DNA of 48,425 nt from Planctomycetota bacterium (lineage in GTDB: Bacteria > Planctomycetota > SZUA-567 > JAKLDR01), in assembly GCA_022703445.1 (NCBI GenBank), contig JAKLDR010000023.1:1-48425 (forward strand), read 5' to 3'. This document shows positions 34,301-43,877 of this stretch, piece by piece (the first letter of the stretch is position 1; the number at the start of each line of letters is the position of its first letter). The notes beneath the pieces were generated by a model. That model was not told the origin of the DNA. It was given only the letters and a program-made list of their open reading frames with translations, and did no database searches. A program made the translations under genes and the position numbers.

Positions 34301-37156
34301 ATGGAACGGCTCACAGTCGCGGGCCTGGTCCTCTGGTCTCTGCTGGCAGTGCGCGGTCTTCCCGGCGAGGCCGGCGGCGCCGCCGACCTTCCCGTCAACA
34401 AGTGGACCAAGCTCACCGGCAAGCCGACGGCCGGCTACATGTGGAGCTTTCCGGTCTACGCGCCGGGCCGCGGCCAGATCCTCCACTGGGGCTCGGCCGA
34501 TGTGCGCACCGGCGGGCGGATCGGCTGGGACAAGGGCACGAGCCCCAACGCCGTCCTGGCCTTCGATCCGGCCAGCGGCGACTGGGTCGCCGACTACCCC
34601 GGCGACGACAAGGCCCCGGTGGGCATCGCCGGCGTGACCGGCGCCGGCGGCATGCTGCCCTCGGGCCTGCCCAAGCCGTCGCACGTCATGATGGGCGGCT
34701 TGTGGGACTCCAAGCGCGAGCAGGTCGTTTTCACGATGAAGGGCCTGATGGCCGCCTACGACCCCAAGACGAAGAAATGGAAGGACCTTGGCGCCAAGAC
34801 GGTCATGCCCTTCCCGGCCTACGAGTACGGCTCAGGGCAGGACGCCGCCAACCCGCGCACCGAGTTCCCCGGCGGCCCGCCGGTCTACGGGGTCGCCACC
34901 TGCTATGATCCGGTCAACGACGAGATTCTGCTCTTCCCGCACTTCGACGCCAAGAACATCGCGCTGCGCGACGCCACCGGCCAGATCACCGGCCACTACG
35001 GCACCTTCCGCTACAGCTTCAAGGACAACACCTGGCGGCTCGTTGCCGAGGAGTTGGGCACCGACGACCAGAAGAAAGCCCGCAAGGAGCTTATCGCGGC
35101 CATGGCCAAGGTCAGCGCCGGCATGGATGCGGCCTGGCTCCTGGGACGGAAGCCCGACGCCGCCAAGGCCGCCGAGGCTGGTAAGTTGCTCGAGTCCATC
35201 AAGGACTGCGGCGCGCCAGTGGCCGAACAACTGAAAGCCGCGGCTGCTGCGCTCGGGGCCAACAAGCCGGCCGACGCAATGAAGCCGCTCCGCGAGGCGC
35301 TCTGGGCCATGAACGATGTCCTCGACTCGAAGCTCCGCGTCGAGCCGCCGCCGCGCTGCGGCGCGCCCATGGTCTACGACGAGAAGAACAAGCTCATCGT
35401 CATGTTCGGCGGCTACACCAACCTGGCCCGCACCGACCTGCCGCCCAAGACGCCCGGCGTCCAGGACTACGACTCCGGGCTCAACGACACCTGGGTATAC
35501 GACTGCGCCTCGCGACAGTGGCGCGAGCTGGCCTGTCCCAAGCGCCCGCCGACCGGGCAGTTCGCCACGCGAATGCCGATGATGGCCTATGATGCCGAAA
35601 GCGGCCTGGTCCTGCTCGTGACCCTGGCCGGCACCAGCAGCGCCAAGAAGATCTTCGACACCGACACCGGCCTCACCAAGCTGGACGACTCCGGCGGCTC
35701 CGGCCGCAAGGCCACGCTCTGGACGCTCGACGCCGCCAAGGGCGAATGGGCCAGCCGCGGCGAGCTCGACTGGCCCGGCGGCCTTTCCTCGGTGGCCAGC
35801 GGCGGAGGAAGCTCCTCGCCGGCCACGCCGATGGCCACGAGCCTCTTCGGCTTCGATCCGAAGAACCGCCTGCTCCTGGTCCTCCAGCGCGACAAGGACG
35901 TCCAAGTCACCTACGCCTTGAAGCTCGACCTGGCCAAGCTCCCCGCCGCGCCGGCGCCGGACCGGGTCGTGCCCCCGCCGGTGAAGATGCACGAGATCCC
36001 CGGCGACGACCCGGCCTGGGTCGAGAAGCTCAAGGGGCTGCCGGCCAACACCTGGGTGCCGGCCAAGCCGGCGCGCGAGCCGAACCGGCGCGACTGGGGC
36101 AACCTCTCGGTCGACCCGGTCCGCGGCTGGGCCGTCTTCTTCGGCGGGGGCCACGCCACCTACCAGGTCAACGACGTGGCCGTCTACGCGGTCGGCGCCA
36201 ACGTTTGGACGACCGGAGTGGGAGAGTTCAACAGCTTCGTCACCCCCCAGGGCTGGGAGGGCTCGACCCTCGGCTATCGCGGCGGGCCGGCCTGCGGCCA
36301 CCAGCGCAACGCCTACCAGAGCTTCGACGGCCGCATGTACCTGCTCACCGGCACGGACGAGCGCACCGGCCTGGCTTCGGTCGGCAACACCTGGAACTTC
36401 GTCTTCCACGCCGACCGCGACCGCGTGCGCTTCTACGACCTGGACCGCGGCGGGGTCTGGCGCGAGACGCGCATATCCAAGATCGAGCGCCCCGAGAAGG
36501 TTCCCTGGCACCACAACGTCCACATGGTCGATCCGGCCGGCCGGATCATCAACCTCATCCGCCAGCCGGGCGGCGGCATGGCCGCGCGGACCTTCCGGTA
36601 CGTCTACTCTGGCCAGCTCGAGAAGTTCTTCACGAGCATCTACGACGCCAACGCGGACGCCCTCCTGGTCCGCGAGGTGCCCAAGCCCTACCCGGAGATC
36701 GTCGAGGGCGAGAGCCGCCCCTTCTGCTACCTGGCCGGGCGGGGGCAGGTCTTCTACATGAACGCCAAGCCGGACGAGGCCGCGGCCGGGGCCGACCCCA
36801 AGAAGCCGCCCATGAAGCAGGTCACCTGGCTCTATGACACCAAGGAGAACAAATTCACCGAGCTCGCCCCCGCGCACACCCCGCCGGCCGGCAGGGTCCA
36901 GGTCGTCGAGCACGTCGAGGACCAGAAGTGCGTCCTGGCGGTGATCGACAACCAGCAGTGGGTGTACTCCTTCGACAAGAACGACTGGGCCCAGCTGCCC
37001 CTGAACGCCGACGGCGGCAAGATGGCTGTCCAGGGCCCGTACGGCCAGCTGGTCTGGGTCGCGAAGTACGGCGTCTTCGTGAACTTCACCGGCGGCACCT
37101 GGGTGATGCGCCCGGACTTCAGCCAGGTCAAGTTCGACGCTGCCGGAGGGAAATAG
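34301..37156 (+). CDS. Exported kelch-type beta-propeller protein 1
   Basis: 951 residues, signal peptide about 1-25. Several kelch-like units are visible: LIVMFGGYTNLARTDLPP with DTWVYDCASRQWRELACP, FGGGHATYQVNDVAVYAV, and YDPKTKKWKDLGAKT. They alternate with longer inserts, including an Ala/Lys-rich helical stretch at about 245-340 (AKAAEAGKLLESIKDC). Kelch propellers often bind glycans or carry galactose-oxidase-like sites, but no Tyr-Cys cofactor site could be recognised. It lies 10 nt after paralog D and three bases before the sulfatase. Role unknown. Confidence 0.75.
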   Translation: MERLTVAGLVLWSLLAVRGLPGEAGGAADLPVNKWTKLTGKPTAGYMWSFPVYAPGRGQILHWGSADVRTGGRIGWDKGTSPNAVLAFDPASGDWVADYPGDDKAPVGIAGVTGAGGMLPSGLPKPSHVMMGGLWDSKREQVVFTMKGLMAAYDPKTKKWKDLGAKTVMPFPAYEYGSGQDAANPRTEFPGGPPVYGVATCYDPVNDEILLFPHFDAKNIALRDATGQITGHYGTFRYSFKDNTWRLVAEELGTDDQKKARKELIAAMAKVSAGMDAAWLLGRKPDAAKAAEAGKLLESIKDCGAPVAEQLKAAAAALGANKPADAMKPLREALWAMNDVLDSKLRVEPPPRCGAPMVYDEKNKLIVMFGGYTNLARTDLPPKTPGVQDYDSGLNDTWVYDCASRQWRELACPKRPPTGQFATRMPMMAYDAESGLVLLVTLAGTSSAKKIFDTDTGLTKLDDSGGSGRKATLWTLDAAKGEWASRGELDWPGGLSSVASGGGSSSPATPMATSLFGFDPKNRLLLVLQRDKDVQVTYALKLDLAKLPAAPAPDRVVPPPVKMHEIPGDDPAWVEKLKGLPANTWVPAKPAREPNRRDWGNLSVDPVRGWAVFFGGGHATYQVNDVAVYAVGANVWTTGVGEFNSFVTPQGWEGSTLGYRGGPACGHQRNAYQSFDGRMYLLTGTDERTGLASVGNTWNFVFHADRDRVRFYDLDRGGVWRETRISKIERPEKVPWHHNVHMVDPAGRIINLIRQPGGGMAARTFRYVYSGQLEKFFTSIYDANADALLVREVPKPYPEIVEGESRPFCYLAGRGQVFYMNAKPDEAAAGADPKKPPMKQVTWLYDTKENKFTELAPAHTPPAGRVQVVEHVEDQKCVLAVIDNQQWVYSFDKNDWAQLPLNADGGKMAVQGPYGQLVWVAKYGVFVNFTGGTWVMRPDFSQVKFDAAGGK

Positions 37157-37159
37157 CCG

Positions 37160-38605
37160 ATGCCGCGCCCCAATATCCTCCTGCTGATGAGCGACGAGCA
37201 CCGCGCCGACCTGGCCGGGTTCGCCGGGAACCGCGTGGTCCGCACGCCCAACCTCGACGAGCTGGCCCGCGGCGGCGTGGTCTTCACCAACGCCTACACG
37301 CCCTCCCCCATCTGCGTGCCGGCCCGGCAGTGCCTGATGTCCGGGCAGCTGACCAGGACGTGCGGCTGCGAGGGCGCCTGGATGGACCTGGCCCCCGGCT
37401 ACCCGACCTTCGCGCGGCGCTTTGCCGAATACGCCTACCAGACGGTCTGCTCGGGCAAGCTCCACCACCTCGGCACCGACCAGATGCAGGGCTGGACGAA
37501 GCGCCTGGCGCCCGACGCCGAGGTCTACGACAAGTACCGCGAGGGGCTGCGCCGCGAGGAGTACCTGCCCTACAGGCCCGAGCGCCTGGCCGGCAGGAAG
37601 ACCAACGCCGACTACGTCCGCGAGGCCCGGCCGCACTTCGGGAAGTACCAGCGCTTCGACCTGCGCGCGACCGAGGATGCCGAGGACTTCGTGAAGGGCT
37701 ACTTCTCCGGCCAAGCGGCGGCGCGGCGCCCGCTGCTCCTGAAGCTCAGCCTGCTCCAGCCGCACTGCCCGTTCTTCACGAGCCGGGAGCTCTTCGACTA
37801 CTACCTGCCGCGAGTGCCGGTGTACGACGAAAGACCCTGCGACCACCCGGTGCTCTCCCAGAGCCAGGTCGAGGAGCCGGTTGAAGTCTCGTCCGAGGAG
37901 ATCCGCCGGGCCACCGCCGCCTACTACGGGATGGTCGAGACCGTCGACGCCCACTTCGGGCGGGTGCTGGCCGCCCTGCGCGCCGCGGGGCAGGACCTCG
38001 ACGACTGGCTGATCATCTTCACCTCGGACCACGGCGAGATGCTTGGGGAACACGGCATCTGGGAGAAGGCCCGTTTCTACGAGGGGAGCGTGCGCGTGCC
38101 GCTGGTGATCCGCGCTCCCCGGCGGGTGCCGGCCGGGAAGACCGTCGGCGAGAACGTCAGCCTCTGCGACCTCTTCGCCACGCTCTGCGACCTGGCCGGG
38201 ATCCCGGCCTATCCGAACCTGGACAGCCGCACGCTCGTGCCGCTCATGGAGGGCCGCTCGGCCGGCTGGTCCGGCGAGGTCGTCAGCCAGATCCGTCGGC
38301 GGGGGCGCGACCACGTGATGATCAAGCGCGGCGACCTGAAGTACCAGCACTACGGCGAGGGCGTCCCCGAGGTGCTCTTCGACCTTGCGCGCGACCCGGG
38401 CGAGAGAGAGAATCTCGCCGGGGACGCGGCCTACCGGTCGGCGCTGGATGGCTTCCGGTGCCGGCTGGCCGAACTCGGCTACGGCCCGCAGGCGAGGAGT
38501 GGCTACGTCAACGCCGGCTACGACCCGGGCGTGCCGACGGCTCCGGCTGGGATCGGGACGCTCTGGAAACCGGATTCGAACCCGTGGCTCGACCCGCTGT
38601 CGTGA
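37160..38605 (+). CDS. Type I (formylglycine) sulfatase without signal peptide
   Basis: 481 residues. The alkaline-phosphatase-fold sulfatase marks are clear: NILLLMSDEHRADLAGFAGN, the modification motif PICVPARQCLMSG with Cys52 in a Cys-x-Pro-x-Arg context, GKLHHLGTDQM, FTSDHGEMLGEHG and the C-terminal LFDLARDPGERENLAGD. Cys52 would be oxidised to formylglycine by a maturase, which is not in this window. No signal peptide or N-terminal hydrophobic segment is seen, so it probably acts in the cytoplasm on imported sulfated sugars, although an unusual start could hide a leader. The substrate is unknown. It follows the kelch gene by three bases. Confidence 0.9.
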   Translation: MPRPNILLLMSDEHRADLAGFAGNRVVRTPNLDELARGGVVFTNAYTPSPICVPARQCLMSGQLTRTCGCEGAWMDLAPGYPTFARRFAEYAYQTVCSGKLHHLGTDQMQGWTKRLAPDAEVYDKYREGLRREEYLPYRPERLAGRKTNADYVREARPHFGKYQRFDLRATEDAEDFVKGYFSGQAAARRPLLLKLSLLQPHCPFFTSRELFDYYLPRVPVYDERPCDHPVLSQSQVEEPVEVSSEEIRRATAAYYGMVETVDAHFGRVLAALRAAGQDLDDWLIIFTSDHGEMLGEHGIWEKARFYEGSVRVPLVIRAPRRVPAGKTVGENVSLCDLFATLCDLAGIPAYPNLDSRTLVPLMEGRSAGWSGEVVSQIRRRGRDHVMIKRGDLKYQHYGEGVPEVLFDLARDPGERENLAGDAAYRSALDGFRCRLAELGYGPQARSGYVNAGYDPGVPTAPAGIGTLWKPDSNPWLDPLS

Positions 38606-38667
38606 GGCGGTCCCCGGGGCGGGCTTAGACACCCGACGCGGAAACAGAGGAAATGGAGGAGGACGCT

Positions 38668-41061
38668 GTGAAGAGAACAAGCGGGCTGGTGGGCGTGGTT
38701 GTCATCTTCCTTGCCGCGATGCTGGCATCCGGGCCGGTTGCGGCCGGCGAGATCGTCAAGCTGACCGTGACCGAGGAGGCCGGCTTCGACCGTGTGAACG
38801 AGCCGGTCACCATGGGCGTGCCCCTGCCCGAGGGGCTGGTGAGCGACGCCGCCCGGGTGGGGCTCGTCGACTCGGCCGGCAAGGCCGTGCCCTGCCAGGC
38901 CAGCGAGGTCTCGCGCTGGCTCGACGGCAAGTCCGTCAAGTGGGTGCACCTCACCTGGCTCCAGTCGGTCAAGGCCAAGGCGACGGAGACGCTGGCCGTA
39001 ACCTTGCTCGACGCGCCCGCCGCGGCCGTCGCGACCGGCCTGTCGGCCGAGGAGAAGGACGGCGCCGTCACCGTCCAGACCGGTTTCGTCAAGTTCGTGG
39101 TGCGCGGCGCGAAGTTCAACGGGATCAGCGCGGCCTGGTTCGACCCGACCGGGTCCAACAAGTTCGACGACGCCAACCAGGTGATCGGCGGCGAGGGCGG
39201 CGGCAGCACCGTGCTCAGCCCCGACGCGGCCGCGGTCAAGGTCGCGGACATGAAGTTCAAGGTCGAGGGCGCGCCCAAGGCCTACTCCTCGGCCAACGAC
39301 GCCGAGGGCAAGGTGACGATCGAGGAGCTCGGGGCCAGGCGCGTCGTGGTCCGGGCGTCCGGCCGGCACCTCGACGCCGAGGGCAAGAAGGCGCTCGACT
39401 ACATCGTCCGGTTCTACGCCTACGCCGGTTCGCCGGTGGTGCGGGTCAGTCACACCTTCGTCTGCGCCCAGGGCGACAAGCCCGCCGACATGCTCTTTAT
39501 GAGCGGCCTGGCCCTGACGCTGCCCACCCGCCTGGCCGGCGGCCAGGCGGCCTTCGGCACGGAGAAGGACCCGGTCGAGGCCAAGCTGCCCGCGCGGATC
39601 CTCCAGGCGGACAGCGACCGCTTCACGCTCACCGCCGGCGGCGCGGAGCTCGCCTCCGGCGCCGGCAAGGGCACCAAGCCCCTGACCACCGGCTGGGCCG
39701 ACCTGCGCAAGGGCTCTCTGGGCCTGGCCGCGGGCATCAAGTGGTTCTGGCAGATGTGTCCCAAGTCCGTGGAAGTCACCGACAAGGGCGTCCTCAACCT
39801 CGGCCTCTACCCGGCCGAAGCGGCGCAGCCGCTCGAGGCCTACATGGGCCAGAGCCGCACCCACTACCTGACCCTGGTCTTCCACGACGGCAAGGCCGAC
39901 CTCAAGGCCCTGAACGCGATCTTCGCCGCCCAGAACCGGCCGCTCTTCGCCTGGGCGCCGCCGAAGTACTACTGCCGCGACACCCACGCCTTCGGCTACG
40001 CGGTGGAGAGCGATCCCAGGCTCTTCGGCGAGGACGCCGACAAGATGACCAAGCACGACGCCACCCTGCTGAGCTCGCTCAAGCAGGGCCTCGGCGTCAT
40101 GGACCTGCGCAAGGGCGTGCGCGACAGCTACGGGGTCTACGCCTGGGGCGACATGTATCACTGGCAGTGGGACGAGAAAGGCAAGGCCCCTTACGACACC
40201 CAGAACTGGCGCTGGAGCTTCGAGGGCAACTACTACGACTACCCGCACGTCATGTTCCAGGGGTTCGTGCGCACCGGCGACCGGCTCTACCTCGAGCGCT
40301 TCATCCCCAACGCCATCCAGGTCGGCGACGTGCACACCACCAACTACCACCCGAAGAAGAGCCTCATCGGCGCCTGCCGCTACTGCCCGCCGCGCAACCA
40401 CGTGGCCACCGACGACGGGGCTCCGTATCTGAGCAACGAGTTCAACCACTGCAAGAGCCAGTGCGTCTACGCCTACTGGTACCTCACCGGCGACCGGCGC
40501 AGCCGGGAGCACTGCGCCATGCTCGCCAACAACGTCCTCAACAACCACGACGCCGACAGCGGCTGGGCGGCCCGCGGGGTCGGCGCGCAGCTGGCCGGCC
40601 TGTGGAACGCCTACGAGTACACCCGCGACCCCAAGTACCTCGAGCGGATGAAGGGCATGGCCGGCAAGGCCATGGCCCAGTTCAAGAACGGCAAGTACGG
40701 CGTCGGCGGCGACTTCATGTGGGGCATCGCCAACGAGGGCCTGTGCTACTACTACTGGGTGACCGGCGACCAGGCGGTGATCGACACCCTCAAGGAGGGC
40801 TACCCCAAGTGCAAGGCGGCCACCGCCCACCCGAACATGTCGCTGGGGCTGGCCATGACCTACCGCGTGACCGGCGACGCGAGCTTCAAGGATATGGCCT
40901 GGAAGGCCATCGCCAAGGAGCGCGCCGACGTGGGGCCGCACCACAACGGGCAGACCTTCCGCAACACCCACTTCGCGCTCTTCTTCCTGTCGGAGGCCAG
41001 CAAGGACTGGAAGCCCTACACCGGTCCGGCCGGCGACGCCAAGGCGCCGGAGGGGTTCTGA
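38668..41061 (+). CDS. Exported PL26/exo-rhamnogalacturonan-lyase-like protein
   Basis: 797 residues from a GTG at 38668, preceded five bases earlier by GGAGGAGG; an ATG at 38653 overlaps that site and is rejected. Signal peptide about 1-27 (VVVIFLAAMLASGPVAA). The RIFT-barrel N-terminal domain has VNEPVTMGVPLPEGLVSD and KSVKWVHLTWLQSVKAKAT. A catalytic-domain-like region follows (YAWGDMYHWQWDEKGK, YDYPHVMFQGFVRTGDRLYL, FNHCKSQCVYAYWYLTGDRR). This is the PcRGLX/PL26-like layout, without the FN3 domain of the homolog at 2984. It probably cleaves an acidic polysaccharide by elimination; actual substrate unknown. Confidence 0.7.
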   Translation: MKRTSGLVGVVVIFLAAMLASGPVAAGEIVKLTVTEEAGFDRVNEPVTMGVPLPEGLVSDAARVGLVDSAGKAVPCQASEVSRWLDGKSVKWVHLTWLQSVKAKATETLAVTLLDAPAAAVATGLSAEEKDGAVTVQTGFVKFVVRGAKFNGISAAWFDPTGSNKFDDANQVIGGEGGGSTVLSPDAAAVKVADMKFKVEGAPKAYSSANDAEGKVTIEELGARRVVVRASGRHLDAEGKKALDYIVRFYAYAGSPVVRVSHTFVCAQGDKPADMLFMSGLALTLPTRLAGGQAAFGTEKDPVEAKLPARILQADSDRFTLTAGGAELASGAGKGTKPLTTGWADLRKGSLGLAAGIKWFWQMCPKSVEVTDKGVLNLGLYPAEAAQPLEAYMGQSRTHYLTLVFHDGKADLKALNAIFAAQNRPLFAWAPPKYYCRDTHAFGYAVESDPRLFGEDADKMTKHDATLLSSLKQGLGVMDLRKGVRDSYGVYAWGDMYHWQWDEKGKAPYDTQNWRWSFEGNYYDYPHVMFQGFVRTGDRLYLERFIPNAIQVGDVHTTNYHPKKSLIGACRYCPPRNHVATDDGAPYLSNEFNHCKSQCVYAYWYLTGDRRSREHCAMLANNVLNNHDADSGWAARGVGAQLAGLWNAYEYTRDPKYLERMKGMAGKAMAQFKNGKYGVGGDFMWGIANEGLCYYYWVTGDQAVIDTLKEGYPKCKAATAHPNMSLGLAMTYRVTGDASFKDMAWKAIAKERADVGPHHNGQTFRNTHFALFFLSEASKDWKPYTGPAGDAKAPEGF

Positions 41062-41067
41062 GGGGCC

Positions 41068-42552
41068 GTGCGGCCGGAAGAGCTGATTCCGCGTCCCCGC
41101 GCGATCTCCCCGCGTCCCGGCCGGTGCGATCTCCGGGGCGGTCTGCGGGTCCTGCCCGGACCGGGCGCGGAGGCCGCGGCGGCCTGGCTCTCCGGGCGGC
41201 TGAGCCGGATCGGGGACGGCCGTGCCGTGCCGGTCGCGCTGGCGGTGCGCCCCGCCGACCGCGGCGCCGAGGCCTACCGGCTGGTCGTTGCGCCGGGGGA
41301 GATCCGGATCGAGGGCGGACCAGTCGGGCTGCTCCGCGGCGTCGCCACGCTCGGCCAACTCCTCGCCGACGAGGGCGGCGCGCCCGCGGCCGAACTCCCC
41401 TGCTGCGAGATCGAGGACGCGCCGGCCTTCGCCTGGCGCGGCCTGCTGCTCGACTGCAGCCGGCACTTCCTGTCGACCGCCTGGCTGCGGCGCGCGCTCG
41501 ACGTCATGGCCGAGCTCAAGCTCAACCGCCTGCACCTGCACCTGGTCGATGACCAGGGCTGGCGGATGGAGATCGCCTCCCGGCCGAAGCTCACGGCCAT
41601 AGGGGCGTTCGTCGAGGACGACCCGCGGCAGCGCGGCTTTTACACCCAGGCCGAGCTGCGCGAACTGGTCGCGCTCGCCGCCGCGCGCGGCATCGAGGTG
41701 ATTCCGGAGATCGAGGTCCCCGGCCACTCCTACGCCGCGGTCCGGAGCCACCCGGAGCTCTGCTGCACCCGCCGGCCGGAGCGCAATCCCGGCCACCAGA
41801 AGGACCTCTACTGCGCCGGGCGCGAGGCGACCTTCGAGTTCCTGGATGCGGTGCTCGGGGAGGTCCTCGAGGTGTTCCCCTCGGAATACGTGCACCTCGG
41901 CGGCGACGAGGCGCCCAAGGACCGCTGGCGGGAGTGCCCCGACTGCCAGCGGCGCATCCGCGAGGAGCGGCTCTCCGGCGAGGAGGAGCTGCAGAGCTAC
42001 ATGTTCCGGCGGGTCGCGCGGTACCTCGAGTCGCGCGGCCGCCGGGCCATCGGCTGGGAGGAGATCCTCGACGGCGCGCCCTCGCCGGACACCGTCGTCC
42101 ACTGGTGGCGCTGCCGGACCCACGGGGACGCGGCGCTCCGGAGGGCGCTGGCCGCCGGCCACCGGGTCCTATGCTCGCCGAACAGCTTCACCTACCTGAG
42201 CTTCCCGGTGAACCCGGATGAGCACTTCAGGCCGGAGCGGACCTCGGACCTCGAGAAGGTCTATTCCGCGCGGTACGCCCCGGAGGGGCTGAGCCCGGAG
42301 GAGCGCGGTCGCATCCTCGGCGCCGAGTGCTGCGTCTGGACCGAGCACCTGGTCGAGGAGCAGCTCGACGCCATGCTCTTCCCGCGGGTCCTGGCCTGCG
42401 CCGAGCTGATGTGGTCGGACCCGGCCGAGCGGAATCTCGATGAGTTCCGGAGGCGTGTCCGACTGGCCGAGCCCCGCTGGCGGACGCTGGGAGTCGAATA
42501 CGGTCCAGAAACCGTCATGCAGCCACTGCGCACATTCGAGGAGCGCACATGA
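41068..42552 (+). CDS. GH20 beta-N-acetylhexosaminidase
   Basis: 494 residues from a GTG seven bases after the lyase stop. A small N-terminal alpha/beta domain (AYRLVVAPGEIRIEGGPVGL) precedes the GH20 barrel: FAWRGLLLDCSRHFLS, LKLNRLHLHLVDDQGWRMEI, IEVIPEIEVPGHSYAAV, and the catalytic HLGGDE with Asp280 (orients the N-acetyl group) and Glu281 (acid/base). It ends with WTEHLVEEQLDAMLFPR. It would release terminal GlcNAc or GalNAc by substrate-assisted catalysis. No signal peptide is seen, unlike most cluster enzymes, so a cytoplasmic step is likely. It overlaps kelch protein 2 by ATGA. Confidence 0.93.
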   Translation: MRPEELIPRPRAISPRPGRCDLRGGLRVLPGPGAEAAAAWLSGRLSRIGDGRAVPVALAVRPADRGAEAYRLVVAPGEIRIEGGPVGLLRGVATLGQLLADEGGAPAAELPCCEIEDAPAFAWRGLLLDCSRHFLSTAWLRRALDVMAELKLNRLHLHLVDDQGWRMEIASRPKLTAIGAFVEDDPRQRGFYTQAELRELVALAAARGIEVIPEIEVPGHSYAAVRSHPELCCTRRPERNPGHQKDLYCAGREATFEFLDAVLGEVLEVFPSEYVHLGGDEAPKDRWRECPDCQRRIREERLSGEEELQSYMFRRVARYLESRGRRAIGWEEILDGAPSPDTVVHWWRCRTHGDAALRRALAAGHRVLCSPNSFTYLSFPVNPDEHFRPERTSDLEKVYSARYAPEGLSPEERGRILGAECCVWTEHLVEEQLDAMLFPRVLACAELMWSDPAERNLDEFRRRVRLAEPRWRTLGVEYGPETVMQPLRTFEERT

Positions 42553-43817
42553 AGATCGCACTGCTGTCGATAGTTCTCCCGGCCCTGCTGCCGGTGGCCC
42601 TGTTGGCCGGAGAGCCGGGGGCCAAGCTGGAGCCGGAGCTCCCTCCGGACCAGGCGGTGCTGGCCAAGCTGGCCGCCCTGGGCGACAACAGCTCCTGCGT
42701 CATCGAGGGAACCAAGGTGTCGGAGGCCAGCAAGGAGGCCCTGGGCGACTTCGCCAAGGGCTGGCACAACATGAAGCAGACCGGCCCCTCCAGCCGCAAC
42801 TTCACGCTGAAGATGGTCTGGATGGGCGATCGCAAACGGGCCTTCTTCTGCGGCGCCAATCACCAGGCCCCGCACCGCTTCAATGACGCTTGGGAATTTG
42901 ATCTGGCCGCCAACACCTGGGTGCTGCTCTATGCCCCGGACTACAACGACACAAACTACCGTGACGGCAAACTGTCGGAAGAGCAGAAGAAGGCCCTGGT
43001 GCTGAAAGACGGCTGGCTGTGCACCACGAAGGGGGGGCCCGCAAACCCGGCGCACACCTGGTGGGGGCTGACCTACGATCCCGAAGTCAAGGCCGCGATC
43101 TGGTACTGCGTCTGGAACAAGAACACCCTCGGGCAGAAGCTCCAGGCGCTGGGAGCCACCGAGGAGGACCTCTACAAGGGCCCGCCGATGTGGGCGTTCT
43201 ACCCCTACGAGGGCAAGTGGAAGCCGCTGCCGAGCGAGAAGCCCTGGCCGACCAACCGCTTCGCCGCCTCGCTGGAGTACATCCCCCAGCTCAAGGGGTC
43301 GGTGCTCCAGTACCAGGGCCAGTCCTGGCTGTTCGACGCCAAGAACATGAAGTGGAAGGACCTGTCCCCCAAGACCGGCGGGCTGGACCTGGAGAGCGTG
43401 GTCTGCCTCGATCCCGGCAGAAACATGCTGATCGGACACCAGGGCCCGGCCAAGGACGGCAAGTGTCGGACCCGGCACAATCCCCTAAAGGACGGAGTCC
43501 CCCAGGGCTGGGATGTGACGGTCGAGGCCGCGCCACCCGAGGTCCCGCCCGGGCACGACTCCGACACATTGATGTACTTCGATTCGGCCGCGAAGGCCGC
43601 CGTGCTCTACGACCGAGCCGGGAAGGCCGTTTGGTCCTACGATCCTGACGCGAAGAAGTGGACCAAGCAGACCCCCAACGGCCCCCCGCCGCCGTTCACC
43701 GACAAGCCCCGGGAAGGCGTGATCGGCTATTACGACCCCGAGCGCAACGTGTTGGCCATGATCGGCCACGGCAGTGTCTGGTGCTACCGACTCAGAAAGG
43801 CCCCGGACAGCAAGTAG
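42549..43817 (+). CDS. Exported kelch-like beta-propeller protein 2
   Basis: 422 residues, signal peptide about 1-20 (KIALLSIVLPALLPVALLAG). Kelch-like units: RFNDAWEFDLAANTWVLLYA, YEGKWKPLPSEKPWPTNRFA, VLQYQGQSWLFDAKNMKWKD, and a final VLYDRAGKAVWSYDPDAKKW. It is less than half the size of kelch protein 1, and the two share only the general motif. The start overlaps the GH20 stop, so the two are translationally coupled. Function unknown; glycan binding is a guess. Confidence 0.7.
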   Translation: MKIALLSIVLPALLPVALLAGEPGAKLEPELPPDQAVLAKLAALGDNSSCVIEGTKVSEASKEALGDFAKGWHNMKQTGPSSRNFTLKMVWMGDRKRAFFCGANHQAPHRFNDAWEFDLAANTWVLLYAPDYNDTNYRDGKLSEEQKKALVLKDGWLCTTKGGPANPAHTWWGLTYDPEVKAAIWYCVWNKNTLGQKLQALGATEEDLYKGPPMWAFYPYEGKWKPLPSEKPWPTNRFAASLEYIPQLKGSVLQYQGQSWLFDAKNMKWKDLSPKTGGLDLESVVCLDPGRNMLIGHQGPAKDGKCRTRHNPLKDGVPQGWDVTVEAAPPEVPPGHDSDTLMYFDSAAKAAVLYDRAGKAVWSYDPDAKKWTKQTPNGPPPPFTDKPREGVIGYYDPERNVLAMIGHGSVWCYRLRKAPDSK

Positions 43818-43877
43818 AGTGCGATGGCCAGCGCTCCACGGGGAGGCACCGGGAAGCGCGCTGCAAAGGAAGAACTC

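Noticed and set aside
38653..41061. ATG at 38653 as start of the cluster PL26-like lyase
   Set aside because: The GGAGGAGG ribosome site overlaps this ATG and points to the GTG at 38668, which directly begins a normal signal peptide.
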